A DNA stretch of 64,000 bases from contig NC_057318.1 in assembly GCF_000687475.1 (NCBI RefSeq), forward strand, positions 1,860,001 through 1,924,000, given 5' to 3'. This document shows positions 1 to 9,951 of the stretch, in pieces. A model generated the notes under the pieces. The model had not been told where the DNA came from and did no database searches. It was given only the letters and a program-made list of their open reading frames with translations. Each line of letters begins with the position of its first letter. Position 1 is the stretch's first letter. The position numbers were made by a program, and so were the translations under genes. This DNA is from Ustilaginoidea virens (lineage: Eukaryota > Ascomycota > Sordariomycetes > Hypocreales > Clavicipitaceae).

Positions 1-2458
1 TTTATTAGTATTAAAGTATCGCTACTACCGCTACTAATATATAGTTAATCCTATTAGTTATACCTATTTTATCTATTCTTTCTAGGAACTATTAGTAGAT
101 ATAATTAAGATAGATGTTAATTAGGGATATAGCTGCCTTAATCTTAAGGGTATTTAGCGGTATAGCCTTAAAGGCCCTGGTAATTATATAAAGGCAGGCT
201 GACTATTTTATAGCTAGGGATTTCGTAATACCTTTTGCTACCCCTCTAGGGGCGGTAGGGGTATATTATACCCCTACGCCGAAGGCTATAAAGGTCTGGA
301 TAACCTATATATAGATTAGGCATACTTCTTAGTATTAGTAGCCTTAGGTTAAGGCTGCTATTACTATAAATACGAATTACTACCGCTTAAGTTTCTTTAT
401 AATCTTAATATAATATTCCCTCTATTTTAGCTTATAGTAGATTTCAACTCTTAGGAATCTAATATACTATTTCGGCTAGATTATTATAATCCTAAGCTAT
501 ACCTTAGTCTTATCTGTTTTATATATATAGGTAAAGTAGATAAGCTTGCTTTTGCTAGAGTTAAAATTAAGTTTAGCTTACTTAAACTAATTATTATAGA
601 TAAGCTATACTTTCTTAACTGGCACCTTTATCTCCCCTATATCTCTCCTATAAGCTATAATATTTATATCGTTGGCGAAGCCTAATATAATAATTAAAGC
701 TACCTCTTATAGCCTTTTATAGAGCGGTATAATATAAATAAAAAAGAGGATAAAAAAGAGGGGGAACCCTTATAATACTTTAGTAATAATCAGCAATTTC
801 TCTATAAGCTATCCCTTAAAGTAGATTTATACTATTTGCAAATCAGTAAAACTATATACTTATACTATAAGCTATAGTGGGAGCCCTTTATTAAAGAGTA
901 GGTAGATAAAGTAGGTATAGTTAATTATATTAAAAGCTACTAATATATCTAATTAGAGGAGCAAGGCAATCCTACTATAGTATTAAATTATATAAATAAT
1001 TTCTATTAGTATATTTAGTATTATATCGATTAACTAGTTTACCTTATTACCTATTTAAAGGTCTAGGAAAAGGTTACCCTCTTTAAGGGCGGTAGTAAGC
1101 CGCCTTACGACCATGGCTTTTATAACCTTTCCTATTAGGTTAAATAATAATATTAGTCTTTATCCTTTTGCCTTTAAGTATTCCTTAGGCCTTTTCCTAA
1201 GCTTCTATAATATTATTACTTTAGCCTCTCGAAACTAGGCCGGGTAGTACCTAATATAGTATATTTCGTTAGGGAGGTATATAAGGGTTTAAATGAGTAG
1301 AGGGCTATATACTTTAAGAAATCTTATTAGGAGCCTATTAGGGCCTAATGCTTTCCAGCCTACTATATTGCATAATATAGTATATATCTCTTCGTAAGTA
1401 AAAGAGTTTATAGAGGGGAATATAGTAGTAGTAAGTTGGAGGAATATTAGGTTAGGGATATTATTATAAATAGCCTAAAAGGTAGAGAAGAACTATTAGG
1501 TAAATACTTATGCTTTTTCTTTATATATTATTACCTTTAGGCTTAAACTGCTTTATTCTAGCAAAGGGATCTCTCTTAATTTAGGCGGGAGGCTGCTATA
1601 TAGGCAAGCCTATTTCTCTAGAGACTATAGGTTAGTATTCTAGGCGGTTGCTTTATTAAAGGCCTCTTACTATAATTAGCGCTATTCCTCCTAAATAATA
1701 TAAGACTAGGTCGCTCCTACTTCTCAAGCGGTGCTAAAGTTCTCTAGGATATAGTATACTGCCTATTTTCAGTAAGCCTTTTTTACTATTATTTAGGCTA
1801 TCTTAGTATAAGAGTTCTACTAAGGCTTTATATTAGGAGCTTTAAGTGCCCTCTTTAGTACTATAATATTAGCAATACTCTAGAGTTAGCCGGTAAGCTA
1901 TTTAGCATATATATCTATCTTAATAGGGGAGTAGAGCGGGGCCTTAGTATAGTAAATAGTAAATTAGTTTTTTGCTTTAGCTTAAGTAAGGTATTAGTTA
2001 AAGGACTTTTAGCTATTCTTTAAAGGGGGGGCTTTTATATAATAATTATCGGTCTTAATATATATAAGCTAGGGGATATAATTAGACCTAATGAGGTTAG
2101 CTTTTCTAAGATATTTAACTATAATATCCGGTATAATCTATATATAATTGATAGTACTACTTCTCTTTCCTAAGGCCCTCTTTATTACCTTACCGCGAAA
2201 AATAATTAGCCTAAGCTATTATTGTATTATAAGTTTAAAGAGAGTATTAATACTAAATAAGATCTAATCTAAGCTATCCTAAAGAGAGTGGTATATATTA
2301 AAGTCCCTAATAAAAGCATTATAGAGGCAGGATAAAAGCTTAGCAAGTATAATAAAGGGGGTTATCTAGTTTAGCTTATAGCCCGAAGAGTAAATAGAAT
2401 AGATATTAATATATAATAGGGAAATCTTATATTAGTTAGTTCCTTTATCGCTAGACTA
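1..2458 (-). mobile_element. LINE L1, fragment a (ORF2, RT half)
   Basis: This is the outermost LINE of the left stack and runs off the left window edge. Read on the minus strand it carries the RT and upstream part of ORF2. The stretch around 1301-1380 is the reverse complement of the RT finger motif that reads K-A-L-G-P-N...G-F-L-K in other copies. The catalytic box at 668-679 reads F-A-N-D instead of F-A-D-D. Many TAA/TAG codons replace Gln/Trp, as expected from RIP. The fragment ends at the L2 insertion and the element resumes at 16215. Its 3' end, tail and left target-site duplication lie outside the window. It belongs to subfamily I by near-identity with L2. Confidence 0.88.
1..2458 (-). 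pseudogene. L1 ORF2 (EN-RT) remnant, main part
   Basis: This is LINE ORF2, which in a live element encodes an APE-type endonuclease that nicks target DNA and a reverse transcriptase that primes from the nick. The RT fingers, palm and part of the thumb region are readable on the minus strand. The endonuclease N-terminus of the same gene continues at 16215-16390, beyond the L2 insertion. The palm box at 668-679 is F-A-N-D, so the first catalytic Asp is lost, and the frame is full of RIP-type stops. It is non-functional. The assignment rests on alignment with the plus-strand copies L3, L5 and L8, where the motifs read directly. Confidence 0.85.
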
Positions 2459-2472
2459 TATACCAGGCCTAT
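2459..2472. repeat. L2 target-site duplication, left copy
   Basis: TATACCAGGCCTAT here matches TATGCCAGGCCTAT at 16201-16214, with one G/A difference of the RIP type. The two copies flank L2 exactly and show that it jumped into L1. Confidence 0.88.
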
Positions 2473-3049
2473 TATTATTATTATTAAATTACGCTAGAGG
2501 CTATTTAAAGCTAAATAACCTATCTAATACTTCTATAAAGATAATTCGGAAAGGAAAAACCTAGTAGCCGGAAGGAAAACCCTTCCTACAATCTTGATTT
2601 CTGCTTTATATCGCCCCGCAGTAGGGGCGGCGGGTATTTAGTGCGTAAGAGAGTAAAGTGCGCAATCGCTTAGGACCATATCTATCGGTATTACTTAGGA
2701 AGAATACAAATATAAATTCTAGGAGTATTAGGCCTAGGTCGAAGAACTATCGGGTATAAAATAAAGGGAAGGTAAGGTTAGGGGGGTAGGATTAATAGTA
2801 TTCTTGCCGGGCATACGCCTTTAGGGGCCCGGGCGTATCTCAGGCATATTAGTCTATGGTGTATAGGTAAAAGTAAGCCGAATTTAAAGATAGGAGCGGC
2901 TGGCCTTAGACACTATATTAGTATATAGGTTAGTAATACCCCCTAATTTAATGTCTTTTCTTCTTTTTCTTCTTTTCCTTTATAGCGCTAATTCTAAAAT
3001 ATATAATAACCCCTCTATTGCGGTATAGAGTTGATACTAATCCTATTAG

Positions 3050-3900
3050 TAGATCGGCAGCAGTAGCAATAATAGCAATAGCAATAGCTATAATAATAAT
3101 AATAAGAATAAGAATAGTAATAGTAGAAGCAAAAATGCCTAAATGGTCGGCGATACTAGATAAAGGGGTAAGTATAGGTTTTATATACTATAGAACCGCT
3201 TTTGACCTTTATATAGTAGCCCGGAGAATTATACATATAGCTATATAGGCTATATCTAATACGCTTAGAGGACTCTAAGCATTAATACTGCAGTCAATAA
3301 AGTATAGGCCGGGTTATACCTACTCTCTAGTAAGGCTAATATAGGTAGGGACTAAGGCGGCTTACTATCCTTATACCCTAGCGGGTAAGATATATATACC
3401 CCTAGAGAGGACCCCTAGGAACCGGGTCTTAGTATAAGAACTCTTAAACGTATAAAAGACTATTACTAAGGGGATAAAAGTGCATTTTCGATTTATATAT
3501 AGTATAAATTACTAGCTAACTATCTTTGCCTTTAGGTAGACGACCAAAAGGCCTTCTAATAGAGGGCTAAATAAATATCTGCCTTTTAGAGGCATAATCG
3601 GGCAGTAGTAATAGTAATAGCGGCGGCGGTAGGGGGCTTTAGCGCTCTTAAGGTAATTTAAGAGATATTAGACCTTAAAGAAAGGAAGGTCTTTACTTTA
3701 TAATAATAGGCCTATACTTAAGAGGATATTATTATATTATTATAGGTTTTCTTAGCCTAGGAGGGGGGGGAGGGGGCTTTAAAGGGGGAGTAAACTAAGG
3801 ATAATAGAGATAAACAGGGGGAAAATAGTAGGGGGAGTAAAAAGGGAAAAAGGAAAGAGGATACCCCTAATACTAAAATAATAACTATCAATTAGTTTTA
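3050..3900 (+). pseudogene. L2 antisense 3' ORF (unrecognised protein)
   Basis: This frame reads opposite to the LINE and convergently with ORF2. It starts in a Ser/Asn-rich run encoded by a degenerate AGC/AAC repeat (3059-3124). It continues through a block around T-P-R-E-D-P-x-E-P-G, then V-D-D (3536-3544), then G-G-F-S-A-L-K-V-I and L-D-L-K-E-R-K-V (3668-3691), ending in a Gly/Lys/Glu-rich tail. All stops are TAA/TAG, compatible with RIP of Gln/Trp codons. The same blocks occur in L3, L4, L8 and L9, with weaker counterparts in L6. The 76-codon stop-free stretch at 3018-3248 is in another frame. I do not recognise the family; the order 'TP..., basic, GG-L...' faintly recalls C-terminal tails of fungal pogo-type transposases, but this is unverified. 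Confidence 0.5.
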
Positions 3901-6249
3901 GCCTATAGGGCCTAAAAGATTTACTTATTCTTAGGGCTTTTTGTTCTTACTATAGGATTATTATAAATATTATATAGGGGCTATATAAGGGTATTTAATA
4001 GCTCTTTTAGCTATATTATATTAGAGGGATTAAGCGAGCTAGAATTAATTAAATTAGTCGATACTAAATATTTAGTAGGCAATCGTCTATATAAGGTATA
4101 GTTTATTAAATGCGATAGATATACTATATTGGTTGCGAAATAAGTTAGGGCTAGGATTAAATCTAAAGAGTATATACCTTTATCTATAATACTTTACGTA
4201 GGAGAGGATAATATAATAGAAATCTTTTAGGCCTTCCCTATAGTAGTAAAAAGGTAATAGTATTAAGGGTATTTATTAGAGGCAGAGGAATGAATTAAAG
4301 CCGATTTTTTCTATATAGAGTTAGATAAATATTACCGACTTATGTTTTTATAGGCCTTTATATAGTCGAGTTATTTTCGCTATAGATTAGAAGTCTATTA
4401 CCCTTTCGGCCGCTAAGATCCCATATTAGGGGCGTTTTACCTTTATTATTACTTAATTGCTTTACTATTAGTTATATTAGTCTTTTATTAATCGCTCTTT
4501 AGCTAAAAGCTAGCTAAGGTTAGAATTAAAAAATAGTATATAGGCTAAGGGTCTTTAGTAGCCTTTCCTTTATTAGCATTAAAGTATCGTCGCTACTGCT
4601 ATTAATATATAGTTAATCCTATTAGTTACACCTATTTTATCTATTCTTTCTAGGAACTGCTAATAGATATAATTAAGATAGAGATTAATTAAGGGCATAG
4701 CCGCTTTAGTCTTAAGAGTATTTAATAGTATAGCCTTAAAGGCCTTAGTAATTATACGAAAGTAGGCTGATTATTTTATAGCTAGGGATTTCGTAATACC
4801 TTTTGCTATCCCCCTAGGGGCGGTAGAGGTATATTATACCCCTGCGCTAAAGGCTATAGAGGTCTAGATAATCTATATATAGACTAAGCGTGCCTTTTAG
4901 TATTAATAGCCCTAGGTTAAGGCTACTATTACTATAAATGCGAATCGCTACCGCTTAAGTTTTTTTATAATTTTAATATAGTATTCCTTCTATTTTAGCT
5001 TATAATAGATTTCGACTTTTAGGAATCTAGTATACTACTTTAGCTAGATTATTATAGTCTTAAGCTATACTTTAGTCTTATCCGCCTTATATATATAGGT
5101 AAAATAGATAAGCTTACTTTTATTAAAATTAAAATTAAATCTAGCTTATTTAGACTAGCTATTATAGATAAGCTATACTTTTTTAAGTAGCGCCTTCATC
5201 TCCCTTATATCTCTCTTATAGGCTATAATATTTATATCGTTAGTAAAGCCTAATATAATAGTTAAGGCTATCTCTTATAGCCTCTCGTAAAATAATATAA
5301 TATAAATAAAGAAGAGGATAAAGGAAAAAGGGAACCCTTATAGTACCCTAATAGTAATTAGTAATTTCTCTATAAGCTATCCCTTAAAGTAGATTTATAC
5401 TATTTACGAATTAATAAAGCTATATACTTATACTATAAGCTATAGTAGGAGCCCTTTATTAAGGAGTAGGTAGATAAAGTAGGTATAGTTAACTATATTA
5501 AAAGCTGCTAATATATCTAGTTAAAGGAGTAAGGCGATCCTACTATAATACTAGGTTATACGAATAATCTCTATTAATATACTTAGTATTATATTAGTTA
5601 ACCGGTTTGCCTTATTATCTATTTAAAAGTCTAAAAGGAGGTTGCTCTCTTTAAAGGCAGTAATAAGCCGTTTTGCAATTATAGCTTCTATAATTTTTCC
5701 TATTAGGTTAAATAACGATATTAGTCTTTATCTTTTTACTTTCGAATATTCTTTAGGCCTTTTCTTAAGCTTCTATAGTATTACTACTTTAGCCTCTTAG
5801 AATTATACTAGGTAATACCTAATGCGGTATATTTCGTTAAAGAGGTATATAAGGGTTTAAATAAGTAGAAGGCTATATACTTTAAGATATCCTATTAAAA
5901 GCCTATTAGGGCCCGATACTTTCTAGCCTACTATATTGCGTAATATAGAATAAACCTCTTTATAGGTAAAAGAGTCTATAAAGGGGAATATAGTAATAGT
6001 AAGCTAAGGGAATATTAAATCGGGGATATTATTATAAATAGCCTAAAAGGTAAGGAAGAACTATTAAATAAATATTCGTGCTTTTTTTTTATATATTATT
6101 GCCTTTAAGCCTAGACTGCTTTATTCTAGTAGGGGGATCTCTCTTAATTTAGGCAGGAGGCTACTATATAGGCGAGCCTATTTCTCTAGAGACTATAGGT
6201 CGGTATTTTAGGCAGTTGCTTTATTAAAGGCCTCTCGCTATAATTAATA
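3890..6249 (-). pseudogene. L2 ORF2 remnant, C-terminal and RT part
   Basis: This minus-strand LINE ORF2 runs from its C-terminus near 3890 upstream through the zinc-finger-like tail, thumb, palm and fingers. The palm box at 5236-5247 reads F-T-N-D, so the first Asp of F-A-D-D is gone. Segments match L8 and L5 almost base for base apart from C/T and G/A changes. The coding frame is interrupted at 6250-6993 by the solo LTR and its 5 bp duplication, then continues into the endonuclease domain at 6994-7990. It is dead through both RIP stops and the insertion. Confidence 0.86.
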
Positions 6250-6254
6250 CTATT
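6250..6254. repeat. 5 bp target duplication of solo LTR, left
   Basis: CTATT here is repeated at 6989-6993 (the 9-mers AATACTATT/AACACTATT also nearly match). Removing one copy and the insert restores the uninterrupted LINE sequence seen in L1 around 1677-1695. Confidence 0.78.
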
Positions 6255-6988
6255 TATTGCAATTCTCAAGGTCACTATAAAAGCAAAGCCTTACTAGCTA
6301 GCTAGATGGCGCAAGACTGTCTGCGACCTGTGAACTAATCTTAGTATAAATACTAGATTTTTCACTAAGTCCTAAGACTATACAAGTGCTATAAAGCAGG
6401 GCAAGTGTAAAGGCAAGGCAAATATAAGATAACCAGAAACGCAGGGAAGGTGGAAGTTAAGAGGCATATAGTGCATTAACAGACTCGATTGTGCTACCCT
6501 TCTACTATCTAGAAAGAAGGGGGAAAGCTATCCTATATATACACGAAGGAGGGGTGGGCCCAGGCATCCAGGTAGCCAGTAAGAAAGCTCCCCGTAATGC
6601 TCGCTATGCCACGTATATAATACGTCAGCAGCCCCACTATATCCAGCCTTTCCAACCACCCTAACCACCGCACTAGTAATTAGCCACCACGCTAGTGACT
6701 AACCACCACGCTAGTGACTACCCACCACACTAGTGGACTAGCCACCACACTAGTAGGCCGCCACCACACTAGTAGGCCCACCACGCTAATTTAGCAATGC
6801 CACACCTTTTTTAATAAGGCCTATCTTACTTGATATACAGTAAATAATCCACTGAAAATCCTAAGGTAAAAGGCAAAGGCCTAAGGTAAGACTACCATAA
6901 GTCAAAGAGGCGGTATAAGGGACAGAAGGTCAGTAAGCCAGCAGAGCATTAGGCCAGCAGCCTAATAGGCTACTATAGGATTTTAACA
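6255..6988. mobile_element. Solo LTR (S), not RIP-mutated
   Basis: This is a 734 bp insert inside L2 ORF2. Its ends are T(G/A)TTGCAAT... and ...ATTTTAACA, which form an imperfect terminal inverted repeat of TG...CA type. It is flanked by a 5 bp direct repeat, the hallmark of LTR-element integration. No coding frame is present, so it is best read as a solo LTR left by LTR-LTR recombination. A MITE-like or other short element is the alternative. CA and TG dinucleotides are common throughout (see 6361-6420), unlike every neighbour, so it escaped RIP or arrived after it. A TATA-like run lies at 6533-6544 and a tandem array at 6663-6794. Orientation is unknown. Confidence 0.68.
6663..6794. repeat. 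Tandem repeat of about 19 bp within the solo LTR
   Basis: About seven units share the core CCACCAC(A/G)CTAGT followed by a variable 4-7 bases. Each unit holds CTAGT, often as the palindrome ACTAGT. Unit lengths vary from about 16 to 21 bases. The spacing and absence of spacers rule out a CRISPR array. Confidence 0.85.
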
Positions 6989-6993
6989 CTATT
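6989..6993. repeat. 5 bp target duplication of solo LTR, right
   Basis: Second copy of CTATT. The LINE frame resumes directly after it. Confidence 0.78.
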
Positions 6994-7990
6994 CCTCCTA
7001 GATAATATAGGATTAAATCGCTCCTGCTTTTTAGGCAATACTAAGGTTCTCTAAGGTATAGCGTACTACCTATTTTTAGTAGGCCTTTTTTACTACTATT
7101 TAGGCTATCTTAGCGCGGGAGTTCTATTAAGGCTTTATACTAAAAGCTTTAGATGCCCTCTTTAGTGCTATAATATTAGCGATACTCTAAAGTTAGCCGG
7201 TAAGCCATTTAGCGTATATATCTATCTTAGTAGGGGAGCAGAGCAGGGCCTTAATATAGCAGATAGTAAATCGGTTTTTTATTTTAGCTTAGGCAAAGTA
7301 TCGGTTAAAAGATTTCTAACTATTTTTTAAAAGGGGGGCTTTTATATAATAATTATCGGTCTCAATATATATAAGTTAGGGGATATAATCGGACTTAATA
7401 AGGTCGGCATTTTTAAGATATTTAACTATAATATTTAGTATAACCTATATATAGTCGATAATACTATTTCTCTTTCCTAAGGCCCTTTTTATTATTTTAT
7501 TATAAAGAGTAATTAGCCTAAGCTACTATTATATTATAAGTTTAAAGAGAGTATTAATATTAAGCGAGGTCTAGTCTAGGCTATCCTAAAAAGGGTAATA
7601 TATATTAAAGTCCCTAATAAAGGCACTATAGGGGCAGGGTAGGAGCTTAGTAAATGCGGTAAAGGAGGTTATTTAGTTTAACTTATAGCCTAAGGAGTAG
7701 ATAGAGTAGATATTGGTATATAGTAGGGAAATCTTATATTAATCGGTTCTTTTATCGCTAGACTATATACTAGGCTTATACCGCTTATAGATATATATTG
7801 CTATTTTCCTGCTATATGCTGCTAATATATATCTTCTAAGGCTAAAGCTTAATAGGGTCTATTTAGGCGGAATAGGTTCTTAAATCGCTATAATATCGGG
7901 CTCACGCTAATAATAAAGTGCTAGTCTTATAAGAGTGGTTTTTTTATATATTCTAGTAGAGGACTATTATTATATAGATAATTATAAGGG
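6994..7990 (-). pseudogene. L2 ORF2 remnant, endonuclease domain
   Basis: This is the N-terminal part of ORF2, an APE-like endonuclease that in active LINEs makes the first-strand nick. On the minus strand an early I-I-A-I-x-E-P motif (the QEP catalytic region, its Gln turned into a stop) is visible near 7870-7905. The Y-I-Y-K-R-Y-type strand follows downstream near 7780-7830. The start codon is not definable because ATG is usually ATA here; homology puts it near 7990, close to or overlapping the end of ORF1. Confidence 0.8.
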
Positions 7991-8195
7991 GGTTAATAGT
8001 AGCGGCATATTAGAGGTAGCTATAGGTTAGGCATTTAGGGCAGGCGCGGTCGCTCTATAGTTTTATATAAAGACGGCTCGAAGGAAAGTAGTAATACTAC
8101 TATTAGCCCTAATATAAGAGGTCCTATTAATACTTCTAATCGGTCGGCTTTATTTCTAAGGGGAGGGCTTACGCAAAAGAGATTTACTAGCTATA
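6994..8195 (-). mobile_element. LINE L2, fragment b (ORF2 start, ORF1 end)
   Basis: This is the middle of L2, between the solo LTR and the L3 insertion. On the minus strand it contains the N-terminal APE endonuclease of ORF2; the segment P-D-I-I-A-I-x-E-P reads from the reverse complement near 7870-7905. The last part of ORF1 runs up to the break at 8196. Strong RIP signature throughout. Confidence 0.88.
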
Positions 8196-8209
8196 TAGCA
8201 ATAGCCCTA
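8196..8209. repeat. L3 target-site duplication, left copy
   Basis: TAGCAATAGCCCTA is repeated perfectly at 14805-14818. It demonstrates the L3 insertion into L2. Confidence 0.92.
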
Positions 8210-8220
8210 AAAAAAAAACT

Positions 8221-8262
8221 CTTCGCGATTTCGCCCGCACCTAGGTAGCGGCACGGAACCGC
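8221..8262 (+). promoter_or_regulatory. Conserved LINE 5' leader, CpG-rich, hairpin-capable
   Basis: The block GCGATTTCGCCCGCACC-TAGGTAGCGG starts every full-length LINE here: 8225, 23010, 39081, 46033 and 61664 on the plus strand, and reverse complements near 16190, 36800, 37729 and 60456. L6 has a diverged version (28162, TCGGTACCGGCG). CCGC and GCGG can pair around the palindrome ACCTAGGT. It survives RIP because it contains few CpA/TpG. A role as internal promoter or RNA structure is inference from its position at the very 5' end. Confidence 0.6.
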
Positions 8263-8322
8263 CTCTAAAATCAATTCTAATAATCCCAATCGCTTCCTCT
8301 CGTCCGTTTACCCCCCTCGCCT

Positions 8323-9951
8323 ATAGCGTATCGCGTCTAGGGAGTAGGCGCGGCAGGCGCAAATAAAGTAATAGATATCGACGGAGGGAATAGGGGCGGC
8401 ATTATATATAGCCGCTATAACCCTACTACTACGATCGCGAATAGTACGTAGTATAACCAGACCGAAATTAAGCCTACCTAAGAGCAGAAGCGACCTACTA
8501 CTATTATAATTAAAGAATCGATAAAAAAGCTCTAGGATTATATCCCCCTAGTAGTACTAAGATAAGTGCGAGAAATTATAGAAACTATAGCCAATATAGC
8601 CTATAGTAAAGCCACCCTAGACCCTATCGGCACCTTTATCGATATAATTTCGAAGATTATCAAAAAAGCCGTTAAATCGGCCCTCTAGGATATCCTAAAA
8701 TAGGCGCCGGCTACCACCTGGGCAAATATCGCAGCATAAGGATACACCGCTACTACTATACTACCCTAATATACTATCGCTCCCCTTCCGGTCCCGCTAT
8801 ATATCTATAGGGAAATTTTAATTAAAGGTAATAGTATTAGTAAGGTCTTATACAACCGAATACTAATCGAAATTATAGATACCATTAATAGAGCTACTAC
8901 TAGAAATGCTATAATCGCGGCACGCAGGCTATATAGCAGCGATACTATCGTTACCTTTATAAAAGAAGCAGTAAAAAGTCTTATCGCTAATATAACTTAA
9001 GTCCGACCCGCCTTTAGGCAGGAGGCAGAACCAAACCGACGCTTATTCAGTCTTATTATTAAGAATTTCCTTACTAGCTATATAGCGAATATCGCAACTA
9101 AAGAAATTTATTGAAACCTTACTAAAGCGAACGGAGAAGGCTTTATTAGAGCCTCCCCCTGCTGCCTATATAGGACCGCTATATATACGCCCCTAATTAT
9201 AGGCGTAAACTCTATTGACCTCACTAATAAGCTCTATAAGTCTGGTATTATCTACTAGGTAGAGATATTTAAAGCTGAACCTTATAATAACGCCCTACAC
9301 CCCAAATAGTACTACAACTGCTTTAAGTTTAGATATATCGCGGCCTACTGCGTAGCGGCCCTATAGTGCGGCTGATATAGTGCGGAAAAGCACTTAGAAG
9401 GGGAGTAAGCCTACCTAATAGTCTCCTATAGATAAAGGGAGTTATACTTTAACTGCAAAGGCCCGTACCTAGCGTAGTCCCGCCTCTATAGAACCTTAAA
9501 TAAGCAGTAGGAGTTAGCCAGGAATTCTTATACTAGCCGACTTAGGCTCTTTATAGCGCCTCCTATAATATCTATAAATACTACTCTTATTGCGGAATAG
9601 AACCGATATAGAGTAGCTAGCGCCTTACCCTTAATGGAACTAATTAAGCGTATTATCTTAAGAGGATCCTCCCTATATAAATATAGCTACTGCCTTAGCC
9701 GAAGGGGCTCTATCTCTAAAGGAATATTTAATACTAGACTAAACTATACCTTTACTATATTCTTATAACCGGTCTTAATACTAGGATAGACTGGGACCCT
9801 ATTGGCCCTAAAGTCTATACCTACTCTGGCCCTAACCTCTGCCTCTATTATAACCACTAATATACCGCTACTACCGATCCTTATATACCTATCCGTATAA
9901 TATTAGTCCTCTATTAGAATATATAGAAGAAAACCTCCTTTATACGAATAG
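8323..9951 (+). pseudogene. L3 ORF1 (Gag-like RNA-binding protein) remnant
   Basis: LINE ORF1 proteins coat the element RNA and form the RNP. One frame can be followed from an ATA at 8323 (probably a mutated ATG; the same codon sits 98 bases after the leader in L3, L5, L7, L8, L9 and L10) to about 9770, and possibly to 9951. All stops are of Gln/Trp/Arg origin. Near its C-terminal third (about 9306-9400) are two zinc-knuckle-like units: (C)YNCFKF..(H)IAA(H)C, then CG..(C)SAEKH with a distal Cys, followed by a third F-N-C-K-G-P unit near 9451. Several Cys/His now read Tyr, as expected from RIP of TGC and CAC. The C-terminal end is uncertain. Confidence 0.85.

Larger units (their letters stand above)
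2473..6249 (-). mobile_element. LINE L2, fragment a (3' tail to mid ORF2)
   Basis: On the minus strand the element ends here with a (TAA)n tail, seen on the plus strand as (ATT)n followed by the conserved junction AAATTACGCTAGAGG. Going leftwards to rightwards one crosses the 3' region (2473 to about 3890), then ORF2. The fragment is broken at 6250 by the solo LTR S, resumes at 6994, is broken again by L3 at 8210 and finishes at 14819-16200. Including its pieces the element is about 6.4 kb and appears full length, from tail to 5' leader. Confidence 0.9.

Noticed and set aside
3018..3248. Longest stop-free frame (76 codons), Ala/Ile-rich
   Set aside because: It is a reading of the AGC/AAC microsatellite and neighbouring LINE 3' region; the conserved blocks fall in a different frame. 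Ile/Val come from RIP-converted codons.
6663..6794. CRISPR-like repeat array
   Set aside because: Units are adjacent, imperfect and without spacers; the context is a fungal LTR, so it is a minisatellite.
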